Part shown: positions 33,177 to 42,909 of the stretch, piece by piece
Layout of the letters: every line of letters starts with the position of its first letter
Numbering within the stretch: the first letter of the stretch is position 1
Assembly: GCF_900221005.1 (NCBI RefSeq)
Contig: NZ_OBQI01000001.1
Span: forward strand, 124,001-188,000
Length of the DNA: 64,000 nt
Reading direction: 5' to 3'
Source: Blastococcus aggregatus
GTDB taxonomy: Bacteria; Actinomycetota; Actinomycetes; Mycobacteriales; Geodermatophilaceae
The notes under the pieces: model-generated
Databases searched by the model: none
What the model saw: only the letters and a program-made list of their open reading frames with translations
Told to the model about the DNA's origin: nothing
Program-made: the position numbers and the translations under genes

Positions 33177-34672
33177 GCGGGGCGCTGCTGGTCGCCGGCA
33201 CCACGTCGGACGCCGGCAAGTCGGTCGTCACCGCGGGCATCTGCCGCTGGCTGGTGCGCGAAGGCGTCTCGGTCGCGCCGTTCAAGGCGCAGAACATGAG
33301 CAACAACTCCATGGTCACGCCCGACGGCGCCGAGATCGGCCGGGCGCAGGTCATGCAGGCGGCGGCCGCGCGGGTGGAGCCCGAGGCGGCGATGAACCCG
33401 GTGCTGCTCAAGCCCGGCGGCGACAACTCCAGCCAGGTCGTCGTCCTGGGCCGGGCCGTGGCCGACGTGACGGCGCTGTCCTACCGGCCGATGAAGGCCG
33501 CGCTGCTCGAGCAGGTCCTGGCCTCGCTCGCGGACCTGCGGTCCCGGTTCGACGTGGTGGTCTGCGAGGGCGCGGGCTCCCCCACCGAGATCAACCTGCG
33601 CGCCGACGACATCGCCAACATGGGGCTGGCGACCGCGGCGGACCTGCCCGTCGTGGTGGTGGGGGACATCGACCGCGGCGGGCTGTTCCCGGCGCTCTAC
33701 GGCACGGTCGCGCTCATGCCGCCGGCCGACCAGCGGCTGGTCGCCGGCTTCCTGGTCAACAAGTTCCGCGGCGACGTCCGGCTGCTCGAGCCCGGCCTCG
33801 TCGAGCTCGGACGGCTCACCGGGCGCCCGACCCTCGGTGTGCTGCCGTGGCTCGGCGGGCTGGAGCTCGACGTCGAGGACTCCCTCGGCGTGCCGACCGG
33901 CGGCACCCTCACGGGGCCGCCGCACGGCGAGGACGTGCTCCGCGTGGCGGTCGCCCGGCTGCCCCGGCTGTCGAACTTCACCGACCTCGACGCGCTGGCC
34001 GCCGAGCCCGGCGTCCTCGTCCGGTACGTCACCCGGGCCGAGGAGCTCGCCGACGCCGACCTGGTCGTCCTCCCCGGCACCCGGTCGACCGTCGCGGACC
34101 TCGCCTGGCTGCGGGAGACCGGGCTCGCCGCCGCCGTGCAGCGGCACGCGGCGGCCGGCGGTCCGGTGCTCGGCATCTGCGGCGGCCACCAGATGCTCGC
34201 CCGCACCATCACCGACGACGTCGAGTCCCGTGCCGGCACCGTCCCGGCGCTCGGCCTGCTCCCCACCGACGTGCGGTTCGCCCGCGAGAAGACCCTCGGC
34301 CGCCCGACCGGCGCGGCCCTCGGCGAGCCGGTCTCCGGCTACGAGATCCACCACGGCGTCGTGACCGTCGACGACTCCGCCGAGCCCTTCCTGGACGGCG
34401 CCCGGGCGGGGTCGGTGGCCGGCACCACCTGGCACGGCGCGCTGGAGAACGACGGCTTCCGGCGGGCGTTCCTCACCGAGGTCGCCCGGATCACCGGCCG
34501 CCGGTTCGTGCCCGCCCCGGGCACCGATTTCGCCGCGGTCCGCGAGGCCCGGCTGGACCGCCTGGGCGACCTCGTCGCCGAGCACGCCGACACCGCGGCG
34601 CTCTGGCGGCTGATCGAGTCCGGAGCGCCGCCGGACCTCCCGCTGCTGCCCCCGGGGTCGGTCGCGGGCTGA
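33173..34672 (+). CDS. cobQ: Cobyric acid synthase CobQ
   Basis: 499 aa glutamine-dependent amidase. It amidates side chains b, d, e and g of the corrin ring. The N-terminal dethiobiotin-synthetase-like ATP domain has [18 protein letters not shown] and [16 protein letters not shown]-type motifs. The C-terminal glutaminase-like domain has GICGGHQML with the nucleophilic Cys and YEIHHG as the His site. The GTG start overlaps the cobD stop by 4 bases. It ends before the second riboswitch. Confidence 0.95.
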   Translation: MSGALLVAGTTSDAGKSVVTAGICRWLVREGVSVAPFKAQNMSNNSMVTPDGAEIGRAQVMQAAAARVEPEAAMNPVLLKPGGDNSSQVVVLGRAVADVTALSYRPMKAALLEQVLASLADLRSRFDVVVCEGAGSPTEINLRADDIANMGLATAADLPVVVVGDIDRGGLFPALYGTVALMPPADQRLVAGFLVNKFRGDVRLLEPGLVELGRLTGRPTLGVLPWLGGLELDVEDSLGVPTGGTLTGPPHGEDVLRVAVARLPRLSNFTDLDALAAEPGVLVRYVTRAEELADADLVVLPGTRSTVADLAWLRETGLAAAVQRHAAAGGPVLGICGGHQMLARTITDDVESRAGTVPALGLLPTDVRFAREKTLGRPTGAALGEPVSGYEIHHGVVTVDDSAEPFLDGARAGSVAGTTWHGALENDGFRRAFLTEVARITGRRFVPAPGTDFAAVREARLDRLGDLVAEHADTAALWRLIESGAPPDLPLLPPGSVAG

Positions 34673-34696
34673 CCCCCGGCGCTCCCGGCCCGCCGG

Positions 34697-34830
34697 GAGG
34701 GTGTGGTTCCATGTCGCCACCACGCGACGGCAGTGGAGGAAGCCCGGTGCGATTCCGGCGCGGTCCCGCCACTGTGAGCCGACCCCCGGGTCGGTGAGTC
34801 AGGAACTCCCGCCGTCGCGCTCCTGCCACC
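34697..34830 (+). ncRNA. Cobalamin riboswitch upstream of the chelatase-cbiMNQO-cobA operon
   Basis: The core GGTGCGATTCCGGCGCGGTC followed by CCGCCACTGTGA is at 34746-34777, preceded by GGAGGAAGCC. The B12-box-like AGTCAGGAACTCCCGCC is at 34797-34813. It ends ~55 bases before the chelatase ATG. A small C/G hairpin near 34832-34850 may be the expression platform. Confidence 0.93.
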
Positions 34831-34885
34831 TCCGGGCGTGGACACCCGGGGAGAGGAAGCGTGCTCCCGTGCGCCGTTCTTGCGC

Positions 34886-36919
34886 ATGACCTACCCCTTC
34901 AGCGCCGTCGTCGGCATGGACGACATGCGGCTGGCCCTGCTGCTCAACGCCGTCTCCCCCGCCGTGGGCGGCGTGCTCGTGCGCGGCGAGAAGGGCACGG
35001 CGAAGTCGACGACGGTCCGGGCCCTGGCCGCCGTCCTGCCGCCGGTCGCGGTGGTGCCCGGCTGCCGCTTCGCCTGCGACCCCGCCGCTCCCGACCCCGG
35101 CTGCCCCGACGGCCCGCACGAGCCCACCGCCGGCGGCCCCGTGCGCCCGGCCCGGCTGGTCGAGCTGCCCGTGGGCGCCTCGGAGGACCGCGTCGTGGGC
35201 TCGCTGGACCTCGAGCGCGCGCTCACCGAGGGCGTGAAGGCGTTCGAACCGGGCCTGCTGGCCGCCGCGCACCGCGGCGTCCTCTACGTCGACGAGGTCA
35301 ACCTGCTGCACGACCACCTGGTCGACCTGCTGCTGGACGCCGCCGCCATGGGCACCGCCTACGTCGAGCGCGAGGGCATCTCGGTCCGGCACGCCGCCCG
35401 CTTCCTCCTCGTCGGGACCATGAACCCGGAGGAGGGCGAGCTGCGGCCGCAGCTGCTCGACCGGTTCGGCCTGACCGTCGAGGTCGCCGCGCCCCGTGAC
35501 CCGGCTGTGCGCGCCGAGGTCGTGCGCCGGCGGTTCGCCTCCGACGCCGACCCGGCCGGCTTCGCCGCCGCGTGGTCGGCGCAGGAGTCCGGGCTCGCGG
35601 ACCGGATCGCCGGCGCCCGCGCCCGGCTGCCGCACGTCGTCCTGTCCGACGCCGCGCTGCAGCAGGTCACCGCCGTGTGCGCGGCCTTCGACGTGGACGG
35701 CCTGCGCGCCGACCTGGTCACCGCCCGCGCCGCGATCGCGCACGCCGCCTGGTGCGGTCGCGACGAGGTCACCGAGGACGACGTCCGGGTGGCCGCCCGC
35801 CTCGCCCTCCCGCACCGCCGCCGGCGCAACCCGTTCGACGCCCCCGGCCTCGACGAGGAGACGCTGGAGCAGGCCCTCGCCGACAGCCGGCCCGACGACG
35901 ACGGCCCCGAGGACGACGGCCCCGACGGCAGCGGCGGTCCACCTGCTCCGACCGACCCGGACGCTGCCCCCGGGAACGACGACGAGGGACTTTCTGCACC
36001 GAAAGTCCCTGACGGCGACGGGCAGCAGCCGACGACGGCGCCGCGCGGCGAGGGCGGCGGCCACACCGAGGCCGCACCCGCCCCCGACCAGGCCGCGGCC
36101 GCCCCGTCGGAGACCTTCCGCGCGCGGCGGCTGGAGGTGCCGGGCATCGGCGCCGGCGCGGCGGGCCGACGGTCGCGCGCCCGCTCGGAGCGCGGCCGGG
36201 TCGTCGGCTCCACCCGTCCGATCGCCGCGGTCACGAAGCTGCACCTGACCGACACCGTGCTCGCGGCCGCACCGCACCAGCGGGCGCGCGGCCGCACCGG
36301 TCCGGGGCTGCGGATCGCCCGCGAGGACCTGCGCCAGGCGACGCTCGAAGGCCGGGAGGGCAACCTCGTGCTCTTCGTCGTCGACGCCAGCGGCTCCATG
36401 GGCTCCCGGGCCCGCATGGGCACGGTGAAGGGCGCCGTCCTCTCGCTGCTGGTCGACGCCTACCAGCGCCGGGACAAGGTCGGGCTGGTCACCTTCCGCG
36501 GCACCGGCGCCGAGCTGGCCCTGCCGCCCACCTGGTCGGTCGAGGCCGCCGCCGCGCGGCTCGCCGAGCTGCCCACCGGAGGACGGACGCCGCTGGCCGC
36601 CGGCCTGCTCCGTGCCGCCGAGGTGCTGCGGGTGGAGCGCATCCGCGATCCACGGCGCCGCCCGCTGCTCGTCGTCGTCACCGACGGCCGCGCGACCGGG
36701 GCCCGCGGAGGTGCCCCGCTCCTCGAGGCGCACGCCGCCGCGAGGCTCCTCGCCGCCGCGGGCGTGGCCGCCGTCGTCGTCGACTGCGAGTCCGGGCCGG
36801 TCCGGCTGGGCCTGGCCTCGACCCTGGGCGCCGTCCTCGGCGGGCCGACCCTCGCCATGGGCGAGCTCGCCGCCGACGGTCTCGCCGCGACGGTCCGCGA
36901 CGCCCGGAAGGTGGCCTGA
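34886..36919 (+). CDS. Fused ChlI/ChlD-type chelatase ATPase with VWA domain (probable CobS/CobT substitute)
   Basis: 677 aa. The N-terminal AAA+ domain (~1-330) has Walker A GEKGTAKST near residue 35, Walker B VLYVDEVNLL and MNPEEGELRPQLLDRFG. An Asp/Pro/Gly-rich linker follows (~335-410). The C-terminal VWA domain carries the MIDAS D500-A-S-G-S-M. This ChlI-ChlD arrangement powers Mg or Co insertion. No chlorophyll genes are present and CobS/CobT are absent, so it most likely serves CobN. It is first in a riboswitch-led operon with cobO. The start at ATG 34886 fits the family (YPFSAVVGMDDMRLALLLN). A perfect palindrome sits inside the linker code. Confidence 0.88.
   Translation: MTYPFSAVVGMDDMRLALLLNAVSPAVGGVLVRGEKGTAKSTTVRALAAVLPPVAVVPGCRFACDPAAPDPGCPDGPHEPTAGGPVRPARLVELPVGASEDRVVGSLDLERALTEGVKAFEPGLLAAAHRGVLYVDEVNLLHDHLVDLLLDAAAMGTAYVEREGISVRHAARFLLVGTMNPEEGELRPQLLDRFGLTVEVAAPRDPAVRAEVVRRRFASDADPAGFAAAWSAQESGLADRIAGARARLPHVVLSDAALQQVTAVCAAFDVDGLRADLVTARAAIAHAAWCGRDEVTEDDVRVAARLALPHRRRRNPFDAPGLDEETLEQALADSRPDDDGPEDDGPDGSGGPPAPTDPDAAPGNDDEGLSAPKVPDGDGQQPTTAPRGEGGGHTEAAPAPDQAAAAPSETFRARRLEVPGIGAGAAGRRSRARSERGRVVGSTRPIAAVTKLHLTDTVLAAAPHQRARGRTGPGLRIAREDLRQATLEGREGNLVLFVVDASGSMGSRARMGTVKGAVLSLLVDAYQRRDKVGLVTFRGTGAELALPPTWSVEAAAARLAELPTGGRTPLAAGLLRAAEVLRVERIRDPRRRPLLVVVTDGRATGARGGAPLLEAHAAARLLAAAGVAAVVVDCESGPVRLGLASTLGAVLGGPTLAMGELAADGLAATVRDARKVA
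35985..36010. repeat. Perfect palindromic hairpin inside the chelatase linker
   Basis: AGGGACTTTC-TGCACC-GAAAGTCCCT: a 10-bp perfect stem with a 6-base loop. Its AT content is clearly higher than the surrounding ~75% GC code. It falls in the disordered linker (residues ~367-375, GLSAPKVP). Confidence 0.8.
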
Positions 36920-36920
36920 C

Positions 36921-37535
36921 GTGCCCCGGGGGCAGGTCGAGACCGTGCCGGCCGACGGGCTGACCACGCGCCAGCGGCGCAACCGGCCGCTGCTCGTGGT
37001 GCACACCGGCGAGATGAAGGGCAAGTCCACCGCCGCCTTCGGGATGGCGATGCGCGCCTGGAACCAGGGCTGGTCGATCGCGGTCTACCAGTTCGTCAAG
37101 AGCGCCAAGTGGAAGGTCGGCGAGGAGAACGCGCTGACCGCGCTCGGCCGGGTGCACGAGCAGACCGGCGAGGGCGGCCCCGTCGTCTGGCACAAGATGG
37201 GCTCCGGCTGGAGCTGGTCGCGCCGGGCGGGCAGCGAGACCGACCACGCCGCCGACGCCGCCGAGGGCTGGGCGCAGATCAAGCGCGACCTGGCCGCCGA
37301 GGCGCACCGGTTCTACGTGCTCGACGAGTTCACCTACCCGCTGAAGTGGGGCTGGGTGGACATCGATGATGTGATCGCGACGTTGTCCGCTCGCCCGGGC
37401 GCCCAGCACGTGGTGATCACCGGCCGGGACGCCCCGCCGGCGCTGGTCGGCGCCGCGGACCTGGTGGTCGAGATGACCAAGGTCAAGCACCCGATGGACG
37501 CCGGCCAGAAGGGTCAGCGAGGCATCGAGTGGTGA
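36921..37535 (+). CDS. cobO: Cob(I)yrinic acid a,c-diamide adenosyltransferase CobO (BtuR)
   Basis: 204 aa. It transfers the adenosyl group from ATP to cob(I)alamin precursors. The P-loop is HTGEMKGKSTAAFGMAMRA, with later AVYQFVKSAKWKVGEENAL, the Walker B-like FYVLDEFTYPLKWGW and TGRDAPPALV. The GTG start is 1 base after the chelatase stop codon, so the two are tightly coupled. Its stop overlaps possible GTG starts of cobB. Confidence 0.95.
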   Translation: MPRGQVETVPADGLTTRQRRNRPLLVVHTGEMKGKSTAAFGMAMRAWNQGWSIAVYQFVKSAKWKVGEENALTALGRVHEQTGEGGPVVWHKMGSGWSWSRRAGSETDHAADAAEGWAQIKRDLAAEAHRFYVLDEFTYPLKWGWVDIDDVIATLSARPGAQHVVITGRDAPPALVGAADLVVEMTKVKHPMDAGQKGQRGIEW

Positions 37536-37552
37536 CCGGGGGCGGGCGGGGG

Positions 37553-38938
37553 ATGGCACGGCTGGTCGTGGCCGCGCCCAGCAGCAACGCCGGCAAGACG
37601 TCGGTGGCCACGGGGCTGATCGCCGCGCTCACCGCCCGCGGGCTCACCGTCTCCCCGCACAAGGTCGGCCCCGACTACATCGACCCCGGCTACCACGGCC
37701 TCGCCGCCGGACGCCCGGGCCGCAACCTGGACCCGTGGCTGGTCGGCGAGGAGCGGATCGCGCCGCTGTTCCTGCGCGGCGCGCTGCACCCGCGGCCGGC
37801 CGACGTCGCCGTCGTCGAGGGCGTGATGGGGCTGTTCGACGGCGCCTCGCATCCGTCGGTCGAGCCGGGCTTCGCCTCCACCGCGCACGTCGCCGGGCTG
37901 CTCCGGGCGCCGGTCCTGCTCGTCGTGGACGGCTCCTCGCAGGCGCGCTCGGTGGCCGCACTCGTGCACGGGTTCGCGACCTTCGACCCCGGCGTCCGGC
38001 TCGGCGGCGTCATCTTCAACCGGGTCGGCAGCGACCGGCACGAAGCGATCCTGCGCGAGGCGCTGGCCGCCGCCGGGGTGCCGGTGCTCGGCGCGGTCCG
38101 CCGGATGGAGCAGCTGCACACCCCGTCGCGGCACCTGGGGCTGATCCCCGCGGCGGAACGCTCGGACGACGCGCTGGCCACGGTCCGGCGGCTGGGCGAG
38201 GTGGTCGCCGCATCGGTCGACCTCGACGCCGTGCTCGCCCTCGCCCGGTCCGCTCCCCCGCTGGACGCCGCGCCCTGGGACCCCGCGGCGGAGGTCGCGC
38301 CGGTCCGGGACAGGCCCCGGATCGCGGTCGCCGGCGGGCCCGCCTTCACCTTCGGCTACGCGGAGCACACCGAGCTGCTCGAGGCGGCCGGCGCGGAGGT
38401 GGTCGTCGTCGATCCGCTGCGGGACGAGACCCTGCCGGAGGGCACCGCCGGGCTCGTGGTCGGCGGCGGCTTCCCCGAGGTGCACGCCACCGAGCTGTCG
38501 GCCAACGAGTCGTTGCGCGCCGACGTCGCCGCGCTGGCCGCCAGCGGCGCGCCGGTCGTGGCGGAGTGCGCGGGGCTGCTCTACCTGTCCCGCGCGCTCG
38601 ACGGGGTGCCGATGTGCGGGGTGCTCGACGTGGCGACGGCGATGTCGCCGCGGCTGACCCTCGGCTACCGGGCCGCCGAGGCCGTCACCGACTCGGTGCT
38701 CGCCGTCGCCGGCACCCGGGTCCGAGGGCACGAGTTCCACCGCACGCACGCCGACCCGCCGGCGGGCGCGGCCGGCGCGTGGCAGTGGTCGGCCGCCACC
38801 ACCGAGGGGTTCGTCGGCGGCAGCGTGCACGCCTCCTATCTGCACCTCCACTGGGCCGGCAGCCCCTTCATGGCCCAGCGCTTCGTCGCCGCGTGCGTCA
38901 CCGCCGAACGATCGGAGAACATCCGTGCACATCGCTGA
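37553..38938 (+). CDS. cobB: Hydrogenobyrinate a,c-diamide synthase CobB
   Basis: About 461 aa. Glutamine-dependent amidation of side chains a and c. The P-loop [21 protein letters not shown] opens the protein, then [22 protein letters not shown], and in the glutaminase part [25 protein letters not shown] with the catalytic Cys, and GHEFHRT. I placed the start at ATG 37553, which has a G-rich site; GTG 37532 would give a GTGA overlap with cobO and seven more residues. Its last codons overlap cbiM by 14 bases. Confidence 0.94.
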   Translation: MARLVVAAPSSNAGKTSVATGLIAALTARGLTVSPHKVGPDYIDPGYHGLAAGRPGRNLDPWLVGEERIAPLFLRGALHPRPADVAVVEGVMGLFDGASHPSVEPGFASTAHVAGLLRAPVLLVVDGSSQARSVAALVHGFATFDPGVRLGGVIFNRVGSDRHEAILREALAAAGVPVLGAVRRMEQLHTPSRHLGLIPAAERSDDALATVRRLGEVVAASVDLDAVLALARSAPPLDAAPWDPAAEVAPVRDRPRIAVAGGPAFTFGYAEHTELLEAAGAEVVVVDPLRDETLPEGTAGLVVGGGFPEVHATELSANESLRADVAALAASGAPVVAECAGLLYLSRALDGVPMCGVLDVATAMSPRLTLGYRAAEAVTDSVLAVAGTRVRGHEFHRTHADPPAGAAGAWQWSAATTEGFVGGSVHASYLHLHWAGSPFMAQRFVAACVTAERSENIRAHR

Positions 38939-39617
38939 AGGATTCCTCCCCGCCGGCCACGCGGCCGGCTGGACGATCGCGGCCGCTCCCTTCGTCGTGC
39001 ACGGCGCCCGAGCCGTGGTGAGAGAGGTGCGGGAGAACCCGGGGTCGACGCTGCTGCTGGGCGCGGCCGGGGCGTTCACCTTCGTGCTGAGCGCGGTCAA
39101 GCTGCCGTCGGTGACCGGCAGCTCGAGCCACCCGACCGGCACCGGCCCGGGCGCGATCCTCTTCCGGCCACCGGTGATGGCGCTGCTGGGCACGGTCGTC
39201 CTGCTGTTCCAGGCGTTGCTCCTGGCGCACGGCGGGCTGACCACGCTCGGCGCGAACGCGTTCGCCTTCGCCGTGGTCGGACCCTGGACCGGGTACGCCG
39301 CCTACCGGCTCACCCGGGCCGCCGGGGCCGGCCTGATGCCGGCGGTCTTCGCCGGCGTCGCGCTGGCCGACCTCGCCACCTACGTCACGACCTCGTTCCA
39401 GCTGGCGCTGGCCTTCCCGGACGCCGAGAGCGGCCTGGTCGGGGGGCTGCTGAAGTTCCTCGGGGTCTTCGCGGTCACCCAGATCCCGCTGGCCATCGGC
39501 GAGGGGCTGCTGGGCGTCCTGCTGTTCCGGGTGCTCACCGTCAACGCCCGCCCCGAGCTCGAGCGGCTCGGCGTGCTGAAGCCCGCCGAGCCCGTGACCC
39601 CCGGAGGCGCCGCATGA
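38925..39617 (+). CDS. cbiM: Cobalt ECF transporter S component CbiM
   Basis: 230 aa membrane protein that binds Co2+ outside the cell. The N-terminus begins (after GTG-encoded Met) MHIAEGFLP, and the free N-terminal Met-His is the known metal ligand in CbiM. Further motifs are [15 protein letters not shown] and [21 protein letters not shown]. There are about six membrane segments. The start lies within the cobB 3' end. It belongs to a CbiMNQO set, so the operon imports cobalt for the chelatase it also encodes. Confidence 0.95.
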   Translation: MHIAEGFLPAGHAAGWTIAAAPFVVHGARAVVREVRENPGSTLLLGAAGAFTFVLSAVKLPSVTGSSSHPTGTGPGAILFRPPVMALLGTVVLLFQALLLAHGGLTTLGANAFAFAVVGPWTGYAAYRLTRAAGAGLMPAVFAGVALADLATYVTTSFQLALAFPDAESGLVGGLLKFLGVFAVTQIPLAIGEGLLGVLLFRVLTVNARPELERLGVLKPAEPVTPGGAA

Positions 39618-39922
39618 CCCGCCGCACGCTCGTCACCGCACTGCTCGTGCTCGCCGTCGTCGCGCTGTTCGCCGTGCCCCTGCTGGTCGACGGCGGGACG
39701 TCGGAGTTCGGCGGCACGGACGCCGCGGTCACCGAGGAGCTCGAGGCCGACGGCTACACCCCGTGGTTCGAGTCGGTGTTCAGCCCGGCCGGAGAGGTCG
39801 AGTCCGGGCTGTTCGCCCTGCAGGCCGCGCTCGGCGCCGGGGCGCTCGGCTACGTGCTGGGGCTGCTGCGCGGACGGCGCACCTCGGTCCCGGCGCCCGC
39901 TGCGGGAGCCGGCGAGCGGTGA
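39614..39922 (+). CDS. cbiN: Cobalt transport accessory protein CbiN
   Basis: 102 aa with two membrane segments flanking an extracytoplasmic loop ([20 protein letters not shown] followed by FESVF). The GTDAA and YxPWFE motifs are typical of CbiN, which assists metal loading of CbiM. ATGA overlaps join it to cbiM (39614-39617) and cbiQ (39919-39922). Confidence 0.92.
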   Translation: MTRRTLVTALLVLAVVALFAVPLLVDGGTSEFGGTDAAVTEELEADGYTPWFESVFSPAGEVESGLFALQAALGAGALGYVLGLLRGRRTSVPAPAAGAGER

Positions 39923-40659
39923 CCGGTCTGGCCGTCGACGACGCGGCGTGGGCCAGCGCGTGGCGCCGGCGTGCGCCCGGGGACAAGATGCTGCTCTGCG
40001 GCGGGCTCGTCGTCACCGCCCTGGTGCTGCCGGCCTGGCCGGGCAGCGCACTGGTCGGCGCCGTCGTGGTCGCGCTGGCCCTCGGTCCCGCCCGGGTGCC
40101 CGCCCGCACGTTCCTGCGCGCGGCGCGCTGGCCCGCGGCCTTCATCGCCGTCGGCGCGGTCACCGCCGTGGTCGAGGTCGGCGGCGGCGGCGGACCGGGG
40201 TGGGCGCCGGACGCCGCGGCGCGCGCCGGCTCGCTGGTCGGGCACGCGCTGGCCGGGAGCGCAGCCGTCCTGCTCCTGGCCACCACCACCCCGATGTCCG
40301 ACCTGCTGCCGGCGCTGCGCCGGGCACGCGTGCCCGACGCCGTGGTGGAGGTCGCGTCGGTCGTCTACCGGTTGCTGTTCGTGCTGCTCGGCAGCCTGCA
40401 CACCATCCGGGAGGCACAGACGGCGCGGATGGGCTACTCCTCGGTCGCCCGCTCCTACCGGTCGTCGGGTGCCCTCGCCGCGGCCGTGCTGACCCGGTCC
40501 TGGGACCGCGCCCGGCGGATGCAGGAGGGGCTGGCCGGTCGCGGCATGGAGACCGGGCTGCGGGTGCTGCCCGAGGTCCTGCCCTCGTCGTGGGCCTTCC
40601 TCGCCGGCTCGGTCGCCGGGCCGGCCGCCATCGTCGTCGCCTCCTCGGTGGCGACGTGA
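39919..40659 (+). CDS. cbiQ: Cobalt ECF transporter T component CbiQ
   Basis: 246 aa membrane protein coupling CbiM to the ATPase. The two short Ala-Arg-Gly coupling motifs expected in T components are seen as [15 protein letters not shown] and [15 protein letters not shown]. The GTG start overlaps the cbiN stop and the stop overlaps the cbiO start (GTGA). The N-terminal ~20 residues are soluble, then about five to six membrane segments follow. Confidence 0.93.
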   Translation: MTGLAVDDAAWASAWRRRAPGDKMLLCGGLVVTALVLPAWPGSALVGAVVVALALGPARVPARTFLRAARWPAAFIAVGAVTAVVEVGGGGGPGWAPDAAARAGSLVGHALAGSAAVLLLATTTPMSDLLPALRRARVPDAVVEVASVVYRLLFVLLGSLHTIREAQTARMGYSSVARSYRSSGALAAAVLTRSWDRARRMQEGLAGRGMETGLRVLPEVLPSSWAFLAGSVAGPAAIVVASSVAT

Positions 40660-41501
40660 GCCACCGGACGCTCGCCGCCCGCGGGCTGGTCGCCGGCTAC
40701 GAGCGCGGCCGCCCCGTGCTCGACGGCGCCACGCTCACCGTGCCCGCCGGCCGGCGGCTGGCCCTGCTCGGCGCGAACGGTTCGGGGAAGACCACCCTCC
40801 TGCGCTGCCTCGCAGGCAGGCTGCGGCCCACCGCCGGCGCGGTCACGGTGGACGGGCAGCCCGTGGCGTACTCGCGCGCCGGGCTGCGCACGCACCGGCA
40901 GACCGTCCAGCTGGTGCTGCAGGACCCCGACGACCAGCTGTTCAGCGCCTCCGTCGCGCAGGACGTCTCCTTCGGCCCGCTCAACCTCGGCCTGGACGAG
41001 GCCGCGGTCCGCGCCCGGGTGGCCGAGGCGCTGCACCTGCTCGCCCTCGACCCGCTCGCCGGACGACCCACGCACCAGCTCTCCTACGGCGAGCGCAAGC
41101 GGGTCGCGATCGCCGGCGCGGTCGCGATGCGGCCCTGCGTGCTGCTGCTCGACGAGCCGACGGCCGGCCTGGACCCTTCGGCCGTCGCCGAGACGCTCGC
41201 GGCGCTGGCCCGGCTGCAGGAGAACGACTCCACCGTGGCCATGAGCACCCACGACGTCGACCTGGCGCTGCGGTGGGCCGACGAGGTCGCGGTGGTGGTC
41301 GACGGCCGGGTCGTCCAGGGCGCACCCGAGGTGCTGCTCGCCGACGGCGACCTGCTCGCCCGCGCGCGGCTCGACCGACCGTGGGCGCTGGGCGTGGGTG
41401 CCCGATTGCGCGCCCTCGGCCTGCTGCCGGCCGGCCCTCTCCCCCGGGACGCCGGCGGCCTGCTCGCCGCCCTGCCCCCGGCCCCGCTGGTGCGGTCGTG
41501 A
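40656..41501 (+). CDS. cbiO: Cobalt ECF transporter ATPase CbiO
   Basis: 281 aa ABC ATPase. Walker [20 protein letters not shown]-loop [11 protein letters not shown], signature [15 protein letters not shown], Walker [17 protein letters not shown] and switch His in [10 protein letters not shown]. Energises CbiMNQ. Only one ATPase gene is present, so it probably works as a homodimer. The GTG start overlaps the cbiQ stop by 4 bases. Confidence 0.96.
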   Translation: MSHRTLAARGLVAGYERGRPVLDGATLTVPAGRRLALLGANGSGKTTLLRCLAGRLRPTAGAVTVDGQPVAYSRAGLRTHRQTVQLVLQDPDDQLFSASVAQDVSFGPLNLGLDEAAVRARVAEALHLLALDPLAGRPTHQLSYGERKRVAIAGAVAMRPCVLLLDEPTAGLDPSAVAETLAALARLQENDSTVAMSTHDVDLALRWADEVAVVVDGRVVQGAPEVLLADGDLLARARLDRPWALGVGARLRALGLLPAGPLPRDAGGLLAALPPAPLVRS

Positions 41502-41869
41502 CCGGCGCCCCGACCACGGTCGGCATCGGTGCGCGGTCCGGCGTGAGCGCCGAGGAGGTGCTCGCCGCGGTCGACTCGGTGCTGCCGCACGGCGTCGGCG
41601 CCGTGCGGTTGGCGACCATCGACGCGCGGGCGCGGGAGACGGGGGTCCAGGAGGCGGCGGCCCGGCGCGGCTGGACCCTGGTGGGTCACCCCGCGACAGC
41701 GCTGGCGCAGGTCCGGACGCCGACGGCGTCCGACCTCGTGGCGGCCGCGGTCGGGACCGGTTCGGTGGCCGAGGCCGCGGCTCTGCTGGACGGCGGCTCG
41801 CTCGTCGTGCCCAGGACGGTGTGCGGTCGGGTCACCGTCGCGGTGGCACGCACGGAGCCGGGACGATGA
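41498..41869 (+). CDS. cobE: CobE / CbiG C-terminal-domain protein
   Basis: 123 aa. The fold and motifs ([48 protein letters not shown]) match CobE, equivalent to the C-terminal domain of CbiG. CbiG opens the delta-lactone in the oxygen-independent route; CobE's role in the aerobic route is less clear. The N-terminal CbiG domain is absent here. It is joined to cbiO and cobC by 4-base overlaps. Confidence 0.85.
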   Translation: MTGAPTTVGIGARSGVSAEEVLAAVDSVLPHGVGAVRLATIDARARETGVQEAAARRGWTLVGHPATALAQVRTPTASDLVAAAVGTGSVAEAAALLDGGSLVVPRTVCGRVTVAVARTEPGR

Positions 41870-42909
41870 CCGACCTGCACCACCACGGCGACGCCGAGCT
41901 GGCCCCCGGCCTGGTCGACCTCGCCGTCAACGTCCGCGCCGACGCCCCGCCGGCCTGGCTGCGCGCCGTCCTGCACGCGTCGATCGACGCCGCGTCGTCC
42001 TATCCGGATCCCGCCCCCGCCCGGACGGCGGTCGCCGCCGCGCACGGCCGCCCGGTCGACGAGGTCCTGCTGACCGCCGGTGCGGCCGAGACCTTCGTCC
42101 TCCTGGCCCGCGCACTGCGCCCGCGTCTCGCCGCCGTCGTGCACCCGTCGTTCACCGAGCCGGAGGCGGCGCTGGACGCGGCCGGGCACCCGGTCACCCG
42201 CGTGGTGCTCCGCGCCGCCGACGGCTGGCGGCTGGACCCCGCGGCCGTGCCCGAGGAGGCCGACCTCGTCGTCGTCGGCAACCCGACCAACCCGACCTCC
42301 GTGCTCCACCCGGCCGCCGACCTCGTCGACCTCGCCCGCCCGGGCCGGGTGCTCGTGGTCGACGAGGCCTTCGCCGACACCGTGCCGGGGGAACCGGAGA
42401 GCCTCGCCGACCGGCGGGACGTCCCGGGGCTGGTCGTCGTGCGCAGCCTGACCAAGACGTGGGGGCTGGCCGGGCTGCGGGTCGGCTACGCGCTGGGGTC
42501 CGCGGCGCTCGTCGCCCGCCTGGCCGCGCACCAGCCGCGGTGGCCGGTCTCCACGCCGGCTCTCGCCGCGCTCGTCGCCTGCAGCACCCCCGCGGCGCGG
42601 GCCGAGGCCGAGGCGGGCGCCCGTGACCTCGACCGCTGGCGGGCGGCCCTCCTCGCCGGTCTGCCCCCCGCCGCCGTCGTGGAGGGAGATCCTCGGTCGT
42701 CGTTCGTCCTGCTGCGGGTGCCCGACGGGGTCCGGGTGCGGCAGGCGCTCCGGGACAGCGGGTGGGCGGTCCGCCGCGGCGACACCTTCCCCGGCCTGAC
42801 CGGGGACCACCTGCGGGTGGCGGTCCGCCGGCCCGAGGTCACCGCCGCGTTCACCGCCGCCCTCACCGACGTCCTCGTCTCCGCCCCGAACCCCGAGGAG
42901 GTGCCATGA
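41866..42909 (+). CDS. cobC: Threonine-phosphate decarboxylase-like PLP enzyme CobC
   Basis: 347 aa fold-type I aminotransferase. The PLP Lys is in SLTKTWGLAGLRVGYALG, with NPTNPTSV and VVDEAF upstream. CobC/CobD-type enzymes supply the aminopropanol (phosphate) arm attached by the membrane protein at 32235. The position inside a B12 operon, ATGA-coupled on both sides (41866-41869, 42906-42909), favours this over histidinol-phosphate aminotransferase. Confidence 0.88.
   Translation: MTDLHHHGDAELAPGLVDLAVNVRADAPPAWLRAVLHASIDAASSYPDPAPARTAVAAAHGRPVDEVLLTAGAAETFVLLARALRPRLAAVVHPSFTEPEAALDAAGHPVTRVVLRAADGWRLDPAAVPEEADLVVVGNPTNPTSVLHPAADLVDLARPGRVLVVDEAFADTVPGEPESLADRRDVPGLVVVRSLTKTWGLAGLRVGYALGSAALVARLAAHQPRWPVSTPALAALVACSTPAARAEAEAGARDLDRWRAALLAGLPPAAVVEGDPRSSFVLLRVPDGVRVRQALRDSGWAVRRGDTFPGLTGDHLRVAVRRPEVTAAFTAALTDVLVSAPNPEEVP

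Noticed and set aside
34886-36919. Magnesium chelatase for chlorophyll synthesis
   Set aside because: No chlorophyll genes; it is riboswitch-controlled and next to cobO, so a cobalt chelatase partner is far more likely.
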